Source of the DNA: Limihaloglobus sulfuriphilus
GTDB taxonomy: Bacteria > Planctomycetota > Phycisphaerae > Sedimentisphaerales > Sedimentisphaeraceae
Direction of reading: 5' to 3'
DNA length: 64,000 nt
NCBI RefSeq assembly: GCF_001999965.1
Contig: NZ_CP019646.1
Coordinates: 310,001 to 374,000, forward strand
The notes under the pieces are model-generated. The model was not told where the DNA came from, ran no database searches, and saw only the letters and a list, made by a program, of their open reading frames with translations. Made by a program: the position numbers and the translations under genes. The stretch's first letter is position 1. Each line of letters starts with the position of its first letter. Of the stretch, positions 27,632 through 36,447 are shown in pieces.

Positions 27632-30600
27632 ATGTCCGACAAAGGCTTTTGCCATCTACATTTACATACTCAGTTCTCATTGCTCGATGGAGGTATAGTG
27701 CCCAAGAAACTCTTTGCCCGCTGCAAAGAGCTGGGCATGGATACCGTGGCGATCACCGACCATGGAAACCTCTTCGGGATTATCGACTTTTACAGAAACG
27801 CCATTGCTGCGGGTATAAAACCCATAATCGGCATGGAGGCGTATTTCTCGGCGACTTCGCGTTTTGACCAGAATACAACCTCAAAAGACAACCATCATCT
27901 AATTCTGCTTGCCCGCAATAAAGAGGGCTACCAGAACCTGCTTAAGCTCAGCTCTCTGGCTTATACCGAGGGTTTTCGCTACCGCCCGCGTATCGATGAG
28001 GAGCTTCTTCGTCAGTTCGGCAGCGGGCTTATAGGCACCAGCGCCTGTATGTCCGGCGAGATTCCGCGTCTTCTGGCGATGGACAGGCCCCAGGAGGCAC
28101 GGGCCGCGGCAGAAAGGTACTGCGACATATTCGGAGAGGGCAACTTTTATATTGAGCTTCAGCGGCATGATTTTGTAGAGCAGGATGTGTTTGATCAAAC
28201 TCCGATGCTGGCCGACCTCGCCCGTGAGATGGGGATTGGCATGATCTGCTCAAATGATGTGCATTTTCTCAACAAAGACGACTACGAGGCCCATGATGCG
28301 CTTACCTGTATCAGCACCGGCAAGCTGGTCAGTGACAAAAACCGCATGAAATATCCTCCAAGCGTGTACCTCAAGAGCCCCCTGGAAATGCGGGAGCTGT
28401 TCCATGATTTCCCCGAGGCCTGCGACAACACGCTTGAGATAGCTAAACGCTGCGATATTGAAATCGATCTTCAGGCTCGGCACGCCCCGTCTTTTACTCC
28501 GCCAAAAGGCGCCGCCCCGGGCCAGTACCTGCGTGAGCTTGTATATGACGGAGCAAAAAGGCTTTATGGCGAAATAACCGATGAAGTCCGCCGCCGTATA
28601 GAGCGCGAGATAGAAGTTATAGACGGCAAGGGTTTTTCCAGCTATTTCCTGATTATATGGGAGCTGTGCAACTGGGCGGCAGAACACGGCATACCCACCG
28701 GTGCCAGGGGCAGCGGTGTCGGCACAATAGTGGGCTATTGTCTGGGTCTGTGTAATGTCGATCCGATAAAATACGGACTTCTCTTTGAGAGGTTTATGGA
28801 TCCCGAGCGTAATGAGATGCCGGATATCGATATTGATATGTGCCAGGACGGCAGGCCGCGTCTGCTTGAGTATGTCAGAGAAAAGTATGGTGATATTGCC
28901 CAGATTACCACGTTCGGCACCATGAAAGCCAAGGGCGTTGTGAGGGATGTCTCCAGGGTGCTCGACGTTCCTCTGGCAAAGGCCAATGAGCTGGCGAAAA
29001 TGATACCTGAAGACTTGAAAATGACCCTGGATAAGGCACTTGAAGAAAACAGAGAGATCAAGGATAAATATGAAAGCGATCCGGAGGTAAGGCATGTTTT
29101 CGATATCGGCAGGAAACTCGAAGGTCTTGCCCGCCACAGCTCTGTTCATGCCTGTGCAGTGGTTATTGCCGATGAGCCGCTGACCAACTTTTTACCGGTT
29201 TATAAACAGAGCGGCTCCGATGACCTTATTACGCAGTTCGAGGGCCCTGATGTTGAGGCCGTGGGGCTGCTGAAAATGGATTTTCTCGGCCTTAAAACAC
29301 TTAGCGTGATCGAAGCGGCAAAAAAATGGGTAGAAGCAATCCACGGTGAAAAAATTGATATAGAAGCAATCAATCTCGAAGACCCGAAAGTCTTTGAGGT
29401 TTTTGGTTCCGGCCGCACGAAAGGTGTTTTCCAGTTCGAGTCCGACGGAATGGCGGATTTGCTGATGAAGCTCAAGCCCGACCGTGTGGAGGATCTCATC
29501 GCCGCTAACGCACTGTATCGCCCTGGCCCGATGGCGCTTATACCCGATTTTATCGCCTATAAGCACGGCGAAAAGCAGTGGAGCGTGCCGCACCCTATCA
29601 TGGAAGATATCCTTGAGGAAACCTTTGGTATAATGGTTTACCAGGAGCAGGTTATGCAGGTCTGCCACAAGCTCGGCGATATCAAGCTGCGGGAGGCGTA
29701 CAAACTGATTAAGGCGATCAGCAAGAAAAAAGAAAAGGTTATCGCCAAAGCCAAGGAGCAGTTCGTTAAAGGCTGTGTTGATAAGGGCCTTCAGGCAAAA
29801 CAGGCCGATGAAATATTTGAGCTTATCCGCAAGTTCGCCGGCTATGGTTTTAATAAGAGCCACGCAAGCAGGTATTCGATAGTCGCGTATCAGACCGCCT
29901 ATATGAAGGCGTATTGGCCGTGTGAATTTATGGCCTCACTGCTGACCTACGAGCATGAAACTTCCAAGATTGTGCTTTATATCAAAGAATGCAAAACACT
30001 TGGGATCGATGTATTGCCACCGGATATAAATGAGAGCTTTACCAATTTTACTGTGGTTTATGACAACGAAGATGCCCGCAAAGCCCGTGAGGGTAAGATA
30101 CGTTTCGGGCTTGGTGCGGTTAAGGGTGTTGGCGGCAAAGCTGTTGATAAGGTTATAGAAGCCCGTGAGAAGGTCGGCAGCTTTAAGAGCCTCTTTCATT
30201 TCTGTGAAAATGTTGACTTGAGAAGTCTGAATAAGCAGGTGATTGAAGCTCTTATAAAGGCCGGCGCGTTTGACCGTCTTGGCGGCAGCCGTGCGCAGCA
30301 TATGGCGGCTGTGGAAAATGCTATAAAGTTTGGCCAGGATTCTCAGGCCGATGCCAAATCCGGCCAGATGAGCCTGTTTGGCGATATGGAAGATGCCGCT
30401 TCACTTGGCAAATCTGATGCCGCGAGTCTGCCCGATGTTCCCGCATGGCCGGAGATGCAGATGCTGCGTTATGAAAAAGACGTGCTCGGCATGTTTGTTA
30501 CGTCCAACCCGCTCAGTAAACACGCCGACACAATCACGGCGTATTCGACCGCCCATACCGATGAGCTCTCTTCGCTGGGCAGCGATGCGGACGTGGTCAT

Positions 30601-31093
30601 TGGCGGTATCATAACCCAGATAAGATACAGAATTGTGCAAAAAGGTTCCCGCGCCGGCTCTAAATGGGCTATTGTTCATATAGAGGATTTTAACGGAGAG
30701 ACAGAGGCAAAACTCTTTACCGAGGTGCTCTCGCGTTACGGTCATCTGCTTGAAGAAGACAAAGTCGTCTTCATTCAGGGCAAGATAGATCATTTTCGCG
30801 AGAAACCGTGTATCAGCTGCGAAAAGGTAATCGACCTTTCCTGTGTGGATAAAGAGCTCTCTACCACAATCCGTTTGAGATTCCGTTCGGAGGATATCAA
30901 ACCAGATCTGGTAAGCAACATCAAAGCTCTATGCCGTCTGCATCCGGGTAAAAGTCCCGTCTATGCCGTTGTGCAGTCCGGAGATATGCTGGTGCAGCTG
31001 GATCTGGGCTGCCGGGTTGCCCCACTGGTAGAATTCAGGGATCAGCTCAGGCAGATAGTCGGCGATACGGGTTTTGAGCTGGCACGCCGGTAG
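27632..31093 (+). CDS. dnaE: DNA polymerase III alpha subunit
   Basis: The replicative polymerase, 1153 residues with the chosen start. The N-terminal PHP domain begins HLHLHTQFSLLDGG, as in DnaE1 proteins; the catalytic acids sit in PDIDIDMCQDGR near residue 398 and in the palm and fingers beyond, with YQEQVMQVCHKLG and GYGFNKSHA further on; a helix-hairpin-helix and an OB domain (about 960-1060) follow. Frames open from ATG 27587, but ATG 27632 starts at the usual MSD-KGFCHLH position and has CAGG nine bases upstream. It is the housekeeping boundary between the glycan region and the rest. Confidence 0.97.
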   Translation: MSDKGFCHLHLHTQFSLLDGGIVPKKLFARCKELGMDTVAITDHGNLFGIIDFYRNAIAAGIKPIIGMEAYFSATSRFDQNTTSKDNHHLILLARNKEGYQNLLKLSSLAYTEGFRYRPRIDEELLRQFGSGLIGTSACMSGEIPRLLAMDRPQEARAAAERYCDIFGEGNFYIELQRHDFVEQDVFDQTPMLADLAREMGIGMICSNDVHFLNKDDYEAHDALTCISTGKLVSDKNRMKYPPSVYLKSPLEMRELFHDFPEACDNTLEIAKRCDIEIDLQARHAPSFTPPKGAAPGQYLRELVYDGAKRLYGEITDEVRRRIEREIEVIDGKGFSSYFLIIWELCNWAAEHGIPTGARGSGVGTIVGYCLGLCNVDPIKYGLLFERFMDPERNEMPDIDIDMCQDGRPRLLEYVREKYGDIAQITTFGTMKAKGVVRDVSRVLDVPLAKANELAKMIPEDLKMTLDKALEENREIKDKYESDPEVRHVFDIGRKLEGLARHSSVHACAVVIADEPLTNFLPVYKQSGSDDLITQFEGPDVEAVGLLKMDFLGLKTLSVIEAAKKWVEAIHGEKIDIEAINLEDPKVFEVFGSGRTKGVFQFESDGMADLLMKLKPDRVEDLIAANALYRPGPMALIPDFIAYKHGEKQWSVPHPIMEDILEETFGIMVYQEQVMQVCHKLGDIKLREAYKLIKAISKKKEKVIAKAKEQFVKGCVDKGLQAKQADEIFELIRKFAGYGFNKSHASRYSIVAYQTAYMKAYWPCEFMASLLTYEHETSKIVLYIKECKTLGIDVLPPDINESFTNFTVVYDNEDARKAREGKIRFGLGAVKGVGGKAVDKVIEAREKVGSFKSLFHFCENVDLRSLNKQVIEALIKAGAFDRLGGSRAQHMAAVENAIKFGQDSQADAKSGQMSLFGDMEDAASLGKSDAASLPDVPAWPEMQMLRYEKDVLGMFVTSNPLSKHADTITAYSTAHTDELSSLGSDADVVIGGIITQIRYRIVQKGSRAGSKWAIVHIEDFNGETEAKLFTEVLSRYGHLLEEDKVVFIQGKIDHFREKPCISCEKVIDLSCVDKELSTTIRLRFRSEDIKPDLVSNIKALCRLHPGKSPVYAVVQSGDMLVQLDLGCRVAPLVEFRDQLRQIVGDTGFELARR

Positions 31094-31105
31094 TAATCAG
31101 GCGTT

Positions 31106-31765
31106 TTAGCCCGCGGAAAAGGTGTCCGCGTCAAGTCCGCTGGTTTTGGCCTGTTCAATCTTTTCTATATTGTCAACGCAGATCGCAGACCAGCTTTCCA
31201 GGCTCTCGCGCACTTCGTGCAGCTCGCCTGCGGTCATGAAACCCAACTGGGTTATCATTTGTTCGCGTTTTTCAACATTCGCCTCGGCAAGATCCCAGTA
31301 ATGCACCACGCCCAGGTGCACACTGCCCACCTCGTTGGACTCATCGTTGAGCAGGGCGGCGATGTGGTCGGTGCGGCTGCTTTTAACCGAGACTTCTTCG
31401 TCAACTTCCCGCTCAACCGCTCTCAGGTATGTCGCGAAATAGTCCACATCGAAGAGCGGCATGTCGTCAGGCGGATCGATATGGCCGCCGATACCTATCG
31501 AGCGGTTTCCGACAAGGCGTTTCTCGCCGGCACGTTTGCCGCGGACGTAGCTTAGGTAAGTTCCGTTGTAAACCATTATTACGTAGGGTATTAGCTGTTT
31601 GAAATCGGGGTTTTTCTCCGCGGCGGATCTGGTCATAAACCGCGGCACATCTCGGGCAAATATCCGCTCGAAATACGGCTTCACATCAAACATAAGCCCT
31701 TCAAACATGCCGACCTGTTCGATTACCTTTCGCTCAACGACGAGAACTTTTTCCTCGGTGTTCAT
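31106..31765 (-). CDS. Nudix-fold protein with an extended Nudix box
   Basis: A 219-residue cytoplasmic protein. The core reads GIGGHIDPPDD, then a long insertion, then AVEREVDEEV. This keeps the Gly start and the REVDEE end of a Nudix box (GX5EX7REUXEEXGU) but places them about twelve residues further apart than the standard box. Proteins like this are annotated variously as phosphoesterases or Nudix hydrolases. If active it would cleave a nucleoside diphosphate linked to another group. It converges on dnaE with 12 bases between and has its own promoter at 31828-31855. Confidence 0.6.
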   Translation of the reverse strand: MNTEEKVLVVERKVIEQVGMFEGLMFDVKPYFERIFARDVPRFMTRSAAEKNPDFKQLIPYVIMVYNGTYLSYVRGKRAGEKRLVGNRSIGIGGHIDPPDDMPLFDVDYFATYLRAVEREVDEEVSVKSSRTDHIAALLNDESNEVGSVHLGVVHYWDLAEANVEKREQMITQLGFMTAGELHEVRESLESWSAICVDNIEKIEQAKTSGLDADTFSAG

Positions 31766-31827
31766 ATATTATCCTTGTATCAAGAGTGTTTTCTGTAAAA
31801 GTTAAAACTGATTAAACCGCATAATTG

Positions 31828-31855
31828 AATATACTGTTTTTGCGTGTATTGTAAA
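31828..31855 (-). promoter_or_regulatory. Sigma-70-like promoter of the Nudix-fold gene
   Basis: On the minus strand: TTTACA (31855-31850), 16 bases, TATATT (31833-31828), 63 bases before the ATG. AAGGA sits five bases before that ATG. Confidence 0.45.
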
Positions 31856-31900
31856 GCAATATAATGCCGCGGCGAAAGCGAGCAGGTTGAACTTGTGCTT

Positions 31901-32662
31901 TTACTGCTGATTGTCCGGTACACCGAAGTCGGCGAGACTGCTCTCGTCTCGCAGGCGTATATACATTCGTGTCTGGATGCATATAGTCAGCGGCAGCGTA
32001 AAGATCAGAAGTACATGTGAGATAACCATTTGTCCGCTCATCGCTGTCATTATATACGGGGCCTGAACCAAAAGGCACAGCAGCTCAACGGCGATAACCT
32101 GAAAGATGCAGTCGCCGGAGAGACGAGGCGAGGCCTGTATCGCGGTAAGCGGCTTAAACAGAAGGTCTATCACCAGAAATATGGCGAATCTATAACGAAC
32201 GAGTGTTATTGCCATTGCCGGTATGAGAATCAGCATCAGCAGCACTCCAAAAGGCCCCAGCCCAGCCGCAATCGCCGCCAGCAGCGCGTATGGGATTATC
32301 AAACCCATGAAAATAAGTGATGCGGCAAGTACAGACAGGTAACAGCTTTGCGTTTCAAAAATCCGTGTTACTTTTGGCTTTAGCCCCTGGAATAATTCCA
32401 GAGAGATTGTAATCAGGCCGGCATGTACAGCAAGGGATATCAGCATCGATACTATGAAAAGCAGCCCGGAAAAAAGTTTAACCCTTTCTTCGGCCATGCC
32501 TTCGAGCAAAAGGCCGGGCAGCTGCACCGCCGCCATTATCGCCGAGGATACAACTCCTGCTGATATAAATGTACCAACATTTTCCCTGAACATAGCAAGA
32601 GCTTCAGATAATACCTGCGATGGCGAGAGTTTGTTTGGATTTTGCGGCGGCAGAAAAGCCAT
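31901..32662 (-). CDS. Polytopic membrane protein of unknown function
   Basis: A 253-residue protein with about six hydrophobic segments (roughly residues 25-55, 65-90, 105-135, 135-160, 165-180, 190-225). It starts PNKLSPSQVLSEALAMFRENVGTF, the kind of amphipathic beginning seen in several poorly described families of small membrane proteins. Its ATG directly follows the stop of the upstream membrane protein gene, so the two are translationally coupled. No enzymatic motif is visible. Confidence 0.65.
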   Translation of the reverse strand: MAFLPPQNPNKLSPSQVLSEALAMFRENVGTFISAGVVSSAIMAAVQLPGLLLEGMAEERVKLFSGLLFIVSMLISLAVHAGLITISLELFQGLKPKVTRIFETQSCYLSVLAASLIFMGLIIPYALLAAIAAGLGPFGVLLMLILIPAMAITLVRYRFAIFLVIDLLFKPLTAIQASPRLSGDCIFQVIAVELLCLLVQAPYIMTAMSGQMVISHVLLIFTLPLTICIQTRMYIRLRDESSLADFGVPDNQQ

Positions 32663-33595
32663 TTATGAGCTTTCCTCCGCTGCTTTATCAGTACCGCCGT
32701 TTTTCTTGTGTTTTTCGCGGCAGTATGAGCACCCGCCGTGGCTGAAAGCAACGGGAAATACTATGTCACTCAAGCAGCACGGCACCCATACAGCTATAAA
32801 GAGAACTACCAGAATCCCTGCCATTGTGTAAATAGTCAGATCCTGCGTGAGGTTGAGCATTATATGACATGAAGAGGCCCATGTGCTGATAAGCACGTGT
32901 ATTGCGTGCGGGAACTTCGTCGCGGGAAAGAACATAGCCATGAAGATTCCCAGCAGGGCGGCCGGTGTGACAATCTCCCAGTCGTCTATAAATGCCAGAT
33001 GCAGATCCGCCGGCAGACCTAATTTCTCATAAATAAAACCGTCATGGTGATGGTTGTGCTGGTGTTCGCATTCGTCAGTGTGAACGTGCTCAGCGGTGTC
33101 TTCCCCGGCATGATCCTGAGTCATTTCTTCGCCGTGCTCGTGCATTGTTTCGTCTGCATTGGCAATATCCGTATCGTCGGAATGTTCTGAATGAAGGGCA
33201 GCGTGAACCGGAACCGAGATTCCCATTATCCGTTCTCCAAAATAAGGCAGTACGCAGTCGCTGAGAGTTGCTATGCCTATAGAGCCTACGTAGCCGATGA
33301 TACAGAGTTTTATTATACCCGTTTTAGGATTGTTAATCTTGTAGAGAGAGGTGGTTACAAACGCCGACAACAAAACGTGGCCGGGGTGGAAAACCATAAA
33401 AAGGCTATGCAGAGCCGCCGTTGAGAGGTCTTTAAAAAGCAACATAAAAACAAGCCCTAAAAACGCTCCGAATAGTGTAAACGGGCTATGGTGGCGAAGC
33501 TCAACGAGTATCGCTTTGATTCTCTCCATCAATTTATTCATAGCTGTATATATATCCTTATTTATAGGTAGTATTATTCTGTTCAAACGAAACAT
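32663..33595 (-). CDS. Membrane protein with histidine-rich loop, probable metal handling
   Basis: About 310 residues, with around six membrane helices in two groups separated by a long soluble loop (about residues 145-195). The loop is packed with His and acidic residues (MHEHGEEMTQDHAGED, then ECEHQHNHHHDG). A pair CC and a CSYC element lie near the C terminus. Such loops bind Zn2+, Ni2+ or Cu+ in transporters, so metal export or import is likely, but the family is not recognised. The start is uncertain: the frame opens with TTG at 33622; I use ATG 33595 (AAGGG just before it); ATG 33541 is also possible. It is coupled to the downstream 31901 gene. Confidence 0.6.
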   Translation of the reverse strand: MFRLNRIILPINKDIYTAMNKLMERIKAILVELRHHSPFTLFGAFLGLVFMLLFKDLSTAALHSLFMVFHPGHVLLSAFVTTSLYKINNPKTGIIKLCIIGYVGSIGIATLSDCVLPYFGERIMGISVPVHAALHSEHSDDTDIANADETMHEHGEEMTQDHAGEDTAEHVHTDECEHQHNHHHDGFIYEKLGLPADLHLAFIDDWEIVTPAALLGIFMAMFFPATKFPHAIHVLISTWASSCHIMLNLTQDLTIYTMAGILVVLFIAVWVPCCLSDIVFPVAFSHGGCSYCREKHKKNGGTDKAAEESS

Positions 33596-33622
33596 ATTAC
33601 CCTTTTGTTCACTGTAATTCAA

Positions 33623-34045
33623 ATCATTTTATCTTTATTAGGAGTGGAAAGTGTGTCTCCTCTCTGGCTGATAGTGTGTAAAAGCTGTTTTAATAGATAT
33701 TTATGTTGGATTTAGAGCTGAATTTTTCGGATTGAAGGCATGTAGGGCAGATTTTCTTATCAGCCGCAGCTAATTCTACACCATGCCGCTGAAATTGAAC
33801 CAGAGCATAAATGGTTCTCTGGTATATGATGCCCGGCTTGTATGATATGCGTTTATGTTGGAATTCGTGTTCTAAACCGTCTGCAGTCTATACAATATAG
33901 CCGCCGCTAAAGACTCTCAGTAGCAAATAAATGCGATAAACCCACAAAAAAACTCTGTTGGGGCTTGTGTTTTTGTGGTTTTATCGTAATATACTGTGTT
34001 ATTTATATTTTAAATTTCAGTATATTTTTTAAATACGGATAAATT
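33623..34045. repeat. Divergent intergenic region with a 17-bp inverted repeat
   Basis: No gene is visible in this 423-base gap. At 33934-33950 and 33970-33986 lie the arms CGATAAACCCACAAAAA and TTTTTGTGGTTTTATCG, pairing at 16 of 17 positions around a 19-base loop. It is AT-rich and lies between divergent genes, where a terminator is not expected; an operator, a MITE remnant or a structured leader of the EIIA gene are possible. Confidence 0.55.
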
Positions 34046-34504
34046 ATGCAGTTATCGCAGATACTTAAACCAGAAAGTGTAATCACACCACTCAAAGGCA
34101 GTGATAAAGACAGTATAATAGAAGAACTCGTGGACGTACTTGCAGGCAGCGGCCAGATTAGTGATCGCGAGAAGGTGCTTGATTCGGTGATGACGCGGGA
34201 AGAAACCCGCAGCACCGGCATCGGCAGCGGCATCGCCATACCCCACGGCAAGAGCAGCGGCACAAGTGAGCTGGTTATGTCGGTTGGAATCTGTCCGGCA
34301 GGTATTGATTTTGACAGTATTGACAACAAACCGGTAAATATCGTTTTGCTTTTGGCTTCACCGGTTGATAAGACCGGCCCGCATATTCAGGCTCTGGCAC
34401 GAATCAGCAGGGTGATGCTCGATGACGAGCTGAGAAAAGCGATTATTGCCGCAAAAGACCCAAAAGAAGTGTACGAGCTTATAACCAGCCGCGATTCAGA
34501 ATAG
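34046..34504 (+). CDS. PTS EIIA-like phosphotransferase (PtsN/fructose type)
   Basis: A 152-residue EIIA domain with the active-site His in the typical GIGSGIAIPHGKS segment (His68), preceded by TREETRSTGIG. The C-terminal HIQALARISRVMLDDELR is also typical. EIIA proteins receive phosphate from HPr and either feed a sugar transporter or, as PtsN, regulate nitrogen and potassium. No EIIB or EIIC is nearby, so the regulatory PtsN-like role is more likely. It is a single gene with the hairpin at 34614-34646 after it. Confidence 0.85.
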   Translation: MQLSQILKPESVITPLKGSDKDSIIEELVDVLAGSGQISDREKVLDSVMTREETRSTGIGSGIAIPHGKSSGTSELVMSVGICPAGIDFDSIDNKPVNIVLLLASPVDKTGPHIQALARISRVMLDDELRKAIIAAKDPKEVYELITSRDSE

Positions 34505-34613
34505 GGATTTCGTGTAAATTTACGCAGAAATCAAAATGCGTATCATATACGTATCTAATGTTCGAGCATTAAGAGTTTTTTGTAAACAAATCCTTTAAAT
34601 CTGGAACAACCCA

Positions 34614-34646
34614 AACCACCGGGGCCGTTAATTCTATCCGGTGGTT
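34614..34646. terminator. Hairpin terminator between convergent EIIA and GroES-like genes
   Basis: Perfect 9-bp inverted repeat AACCACCGG / CCGGTGGTT with a 15-base loop, in the 140-base gap between the two stops; its right arm covers the GroES-like stop codon. There is no strong U tract on either strand. Confidence 0.55.
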
Positions 34647-34950
34647 AAGACTTGCGGAATACCGCTACTACATTTTCAACATCAACTACGAAGAGTCTGT
34701 TGTCGCCCTCAAAATCTACGGGAATAGCGCCCTTAGGGTTGAAAAGCACCTTGTCATACTGCACAAGTGGTATCTCCGGGGTCTTCTCAACTTCTGCCGA
34801 GACAGTTATAACCCTGCCGGTGATCGTAGGTATTTCAATATTATCAGGCAACTGGATACCGCCTTTTGTTTGCTTTTTATCCTCATCTTTGCGTATCAGA
34901 ACCCGCTTCCCGATGGGCTCTACTGTCTCGAATTTATCTGTGTCAGGCAT
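34645..34950 (-). CDS. Divergent GroES-like co-chaperonin
   Basis: A 101-residue Cpn10-fold protein. It has the expected VEPIGKRVLIRK start, a mobile-loop position at about residues 25-38 (EDKKQTKGGIQLPD) and a C-terminal DRLFVVDVENVVAV-like strand (NRLFVVDVENVVAV). The mobile loop, which grips GroEL, is kept as GGIQLPD, whereas the rest differs greatly from the standard groES at 43372. It is not next to a groEL gene. It may be a specialised co-chaperonin for one of the two GroELs. GAGGA precedes the ATG. Confidence 0.75.
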   Translation of the reverse strand: MPDTDKFETVEPIGKRVLIRKDEDKKQTKGGIQLPDNIEIPTITGRVITVSAEVEKTPEIPLVQYDKVLFNPKGAIPVDFEGDNRLFVVDVENVVAVFRKS

Positions 34951-35046
34951 ATTTATTGTATTCCTCGTGTTACTGATTTAAAACAACGCCCACATTATAA
35001 CAAATCCAGAATAAATAGGCAATAGCTCTATGCCGGCAAAAATTTA

Positions 35047-35074
35047 TTGATATTGTTTTTAAGTTTGTTATAAG
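35047..35074 (+). promoter_or_regulatory. Sigma-70-like promoter of the second UroD-like gene
   Basis: TTGATA (35047-35052), 16 bases, TATAAG (35069-35074), 32 bases before the ATG at 35107, which has GAGG upstream. Confidence 0.55.
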
Positions 35075-35106
35075 AAAGAAAACCTTATTTAAAAACGAGG
35101 AAAAAA

Positions 35107-36246
35107 ATGGCAAAAATGACCCCAAAAGAACGTTTTCTGGCGGCTATAAACGGAGAAAAGGCCGACAGGCTACCTGTTACAACTCACCATGTAATGCAGT
35201 CTTTTTTGAATCATCAGCTTGACGGGGCGAGTGTGCCGGAATTTTTTGACCGGTTTGGACTTGATCCAATAAACTGGATTCTGCCAGTTAAGGGCGACGA
35301 AACGGCGGGAACATACAAAAACGACATGGATATGATCGTCTCTGATAACTGGCGGATCGAGACCGAGGATGTCTCCGGCCAGGAATACCCCACAAAACGC
35401 TACAATATCATCACGCCAAAGGGTACGCTCACTACCGTTATGCAGTCAAATGAGCATACAAGCTGGGTGACTGAACACCTGATTAAGGAGAAAAAGGATA
35501 TCGACCTTATCGGTGAGTTCTGTCCGAGTCCGCTCTGTGATGTCGCGGTGGTTAATAAAGAGGCAAACGAATATGGCGAAAAGGGGCTTCTGCGAAGCCA
35601 CATAGTCTGCTTTGACATCTTCGGCCAGCCGGGCACCTGGCAGGACGCGTCGTGCCTCTACGGTATTGAAAAGCTGATGATGGCAACCTTTGATGATCCC
35701 GAATGGGTACACAGTTTTCTCGAGATACTAAACAACCGTAAGGCCGCGTATATAAAATCAATGTCAGGTGCAAGATATGATATACTCGAGCTGGGCGGCG
35801 GTGATGCCTCGACTACGGTTATATCGCCTGATATATTTGAGAAATTTGTTGCTCCCTACGACAGCAGGCTGGTAGAGCTGGCACACGAAGCCGGCCAACG
35901 AATAGTTTACCACACCTGCGGCGGTATGATGCCGATACTGGAGAGTATCGCCGCGATGAAGGTTGACGCGATGGAGACTTTTACACCGCCGGCAATGGGA
36001 GGCGACACAGACCTTGAAGAAGCGCGGCGGCGCCTCGGCAGTAAAATGTGCATGATAGGCGGATTTGACCAGTTCCACTACTTTACCGGTTGCAGCCCCG
36101 AAGAAACCCGTGCGGAGGTTCGCAGGTGCTTTGAAGCCGCCGGATACAATGGAGCTTACATAATCTGCCCGTCAGACCATTTCTTTGAGGCTGACCTGGC
36201 AAATCTTGAGGCTTTCGCCGACGAAGCCAAAAAATGTGTTTATTGA
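35107..36246 (+). CDS. UroD-fold methyltransferase-like protein, second paralogue
   Basis: A 379-residue member of the UROD/MtaA superfamily. It opens TPKERFLAAINGEKADRLPV, typical of the methyltransferase branch, and has VYHTCGGM near residue 270. The His-x-Cys pair is the zinc-ligand motif of MtaA/MtbA-type corrinoid methyltransferases, making that role more credible than for the paralogue at 1980. A HICFDIFG-like stretch (SHIVCFDIFGQPGTW) precedes it. No corrinoid protein or activator is adjacent. It stands alone with its own promoter. Confidence 0.78.
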   Translation: MAKMTPKERFLAAINGEKADRLPVTTHHVMQSFLNHQLDGASVPEFFDRFGLDPINWILPVKGDETAGTYKNDMDMIVSDNWRIETEDVSGQEYPTKRYNIITPKGTLTTVMQSNEHTSWVTEHLIKEKKDIDLIGEFCPSPLCDVAVVNKEANEYGEKGLLRSHIVCFDIFGQPGTWQDASCLYGIEKLMMATFDDPEWVHSFLEILNNRKAAYIKSMSGARYDILELGGGDASTTVISPDIFEKFVAPYDSRLVELAHEAGQRIVYHTCGGMMPILESIAAMKVDAMETFTPPAMGGDTDLEEARRRLGSKMCMIGGFDQFHYFTGCSPEETRAEVRRCFEAAGYNGAYIICPSDHFFEADLANLEAFADEAKKCVY

Positions 36247-36364
36247 TTTCTTTGCGGCAAAGAGTTTCGTACTTGCAGACATATTTCCTTTTTAAGTCTT
36301 ATTAGAAAAGCATTTAAGATTGATACTTGCGTTTATGTTCGCTATCTGTATAAATGCTTTGACT

Positions 36365-36392
36365 TTGACAGTGATTTCCATATACTTATCTT
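36365..36392 (+). promoter_or_regulatory. Sigma-70-like promoter of the GxGYxYP gene
   Basis: TTGACA (36365-36370), 16 bases, TATCTT (36387-36392), 55 bases before the ATG at 36448. The ribosome site is AAAGGAAG. Confidence 0.5.
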
Positions 36393-36447
36393 GCGAAATG
36401 ACAACTTTTTTCATTGACAAATAAATCAAAATAAAAGGAAGCTGAAC

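Noticed and set aside
28250-29149. Long open frame of 299 residues on the minus strand inside dnaE
   Set aside because: It lies wholly antisense to a certain dnaE, has no ribosome site and no domain.
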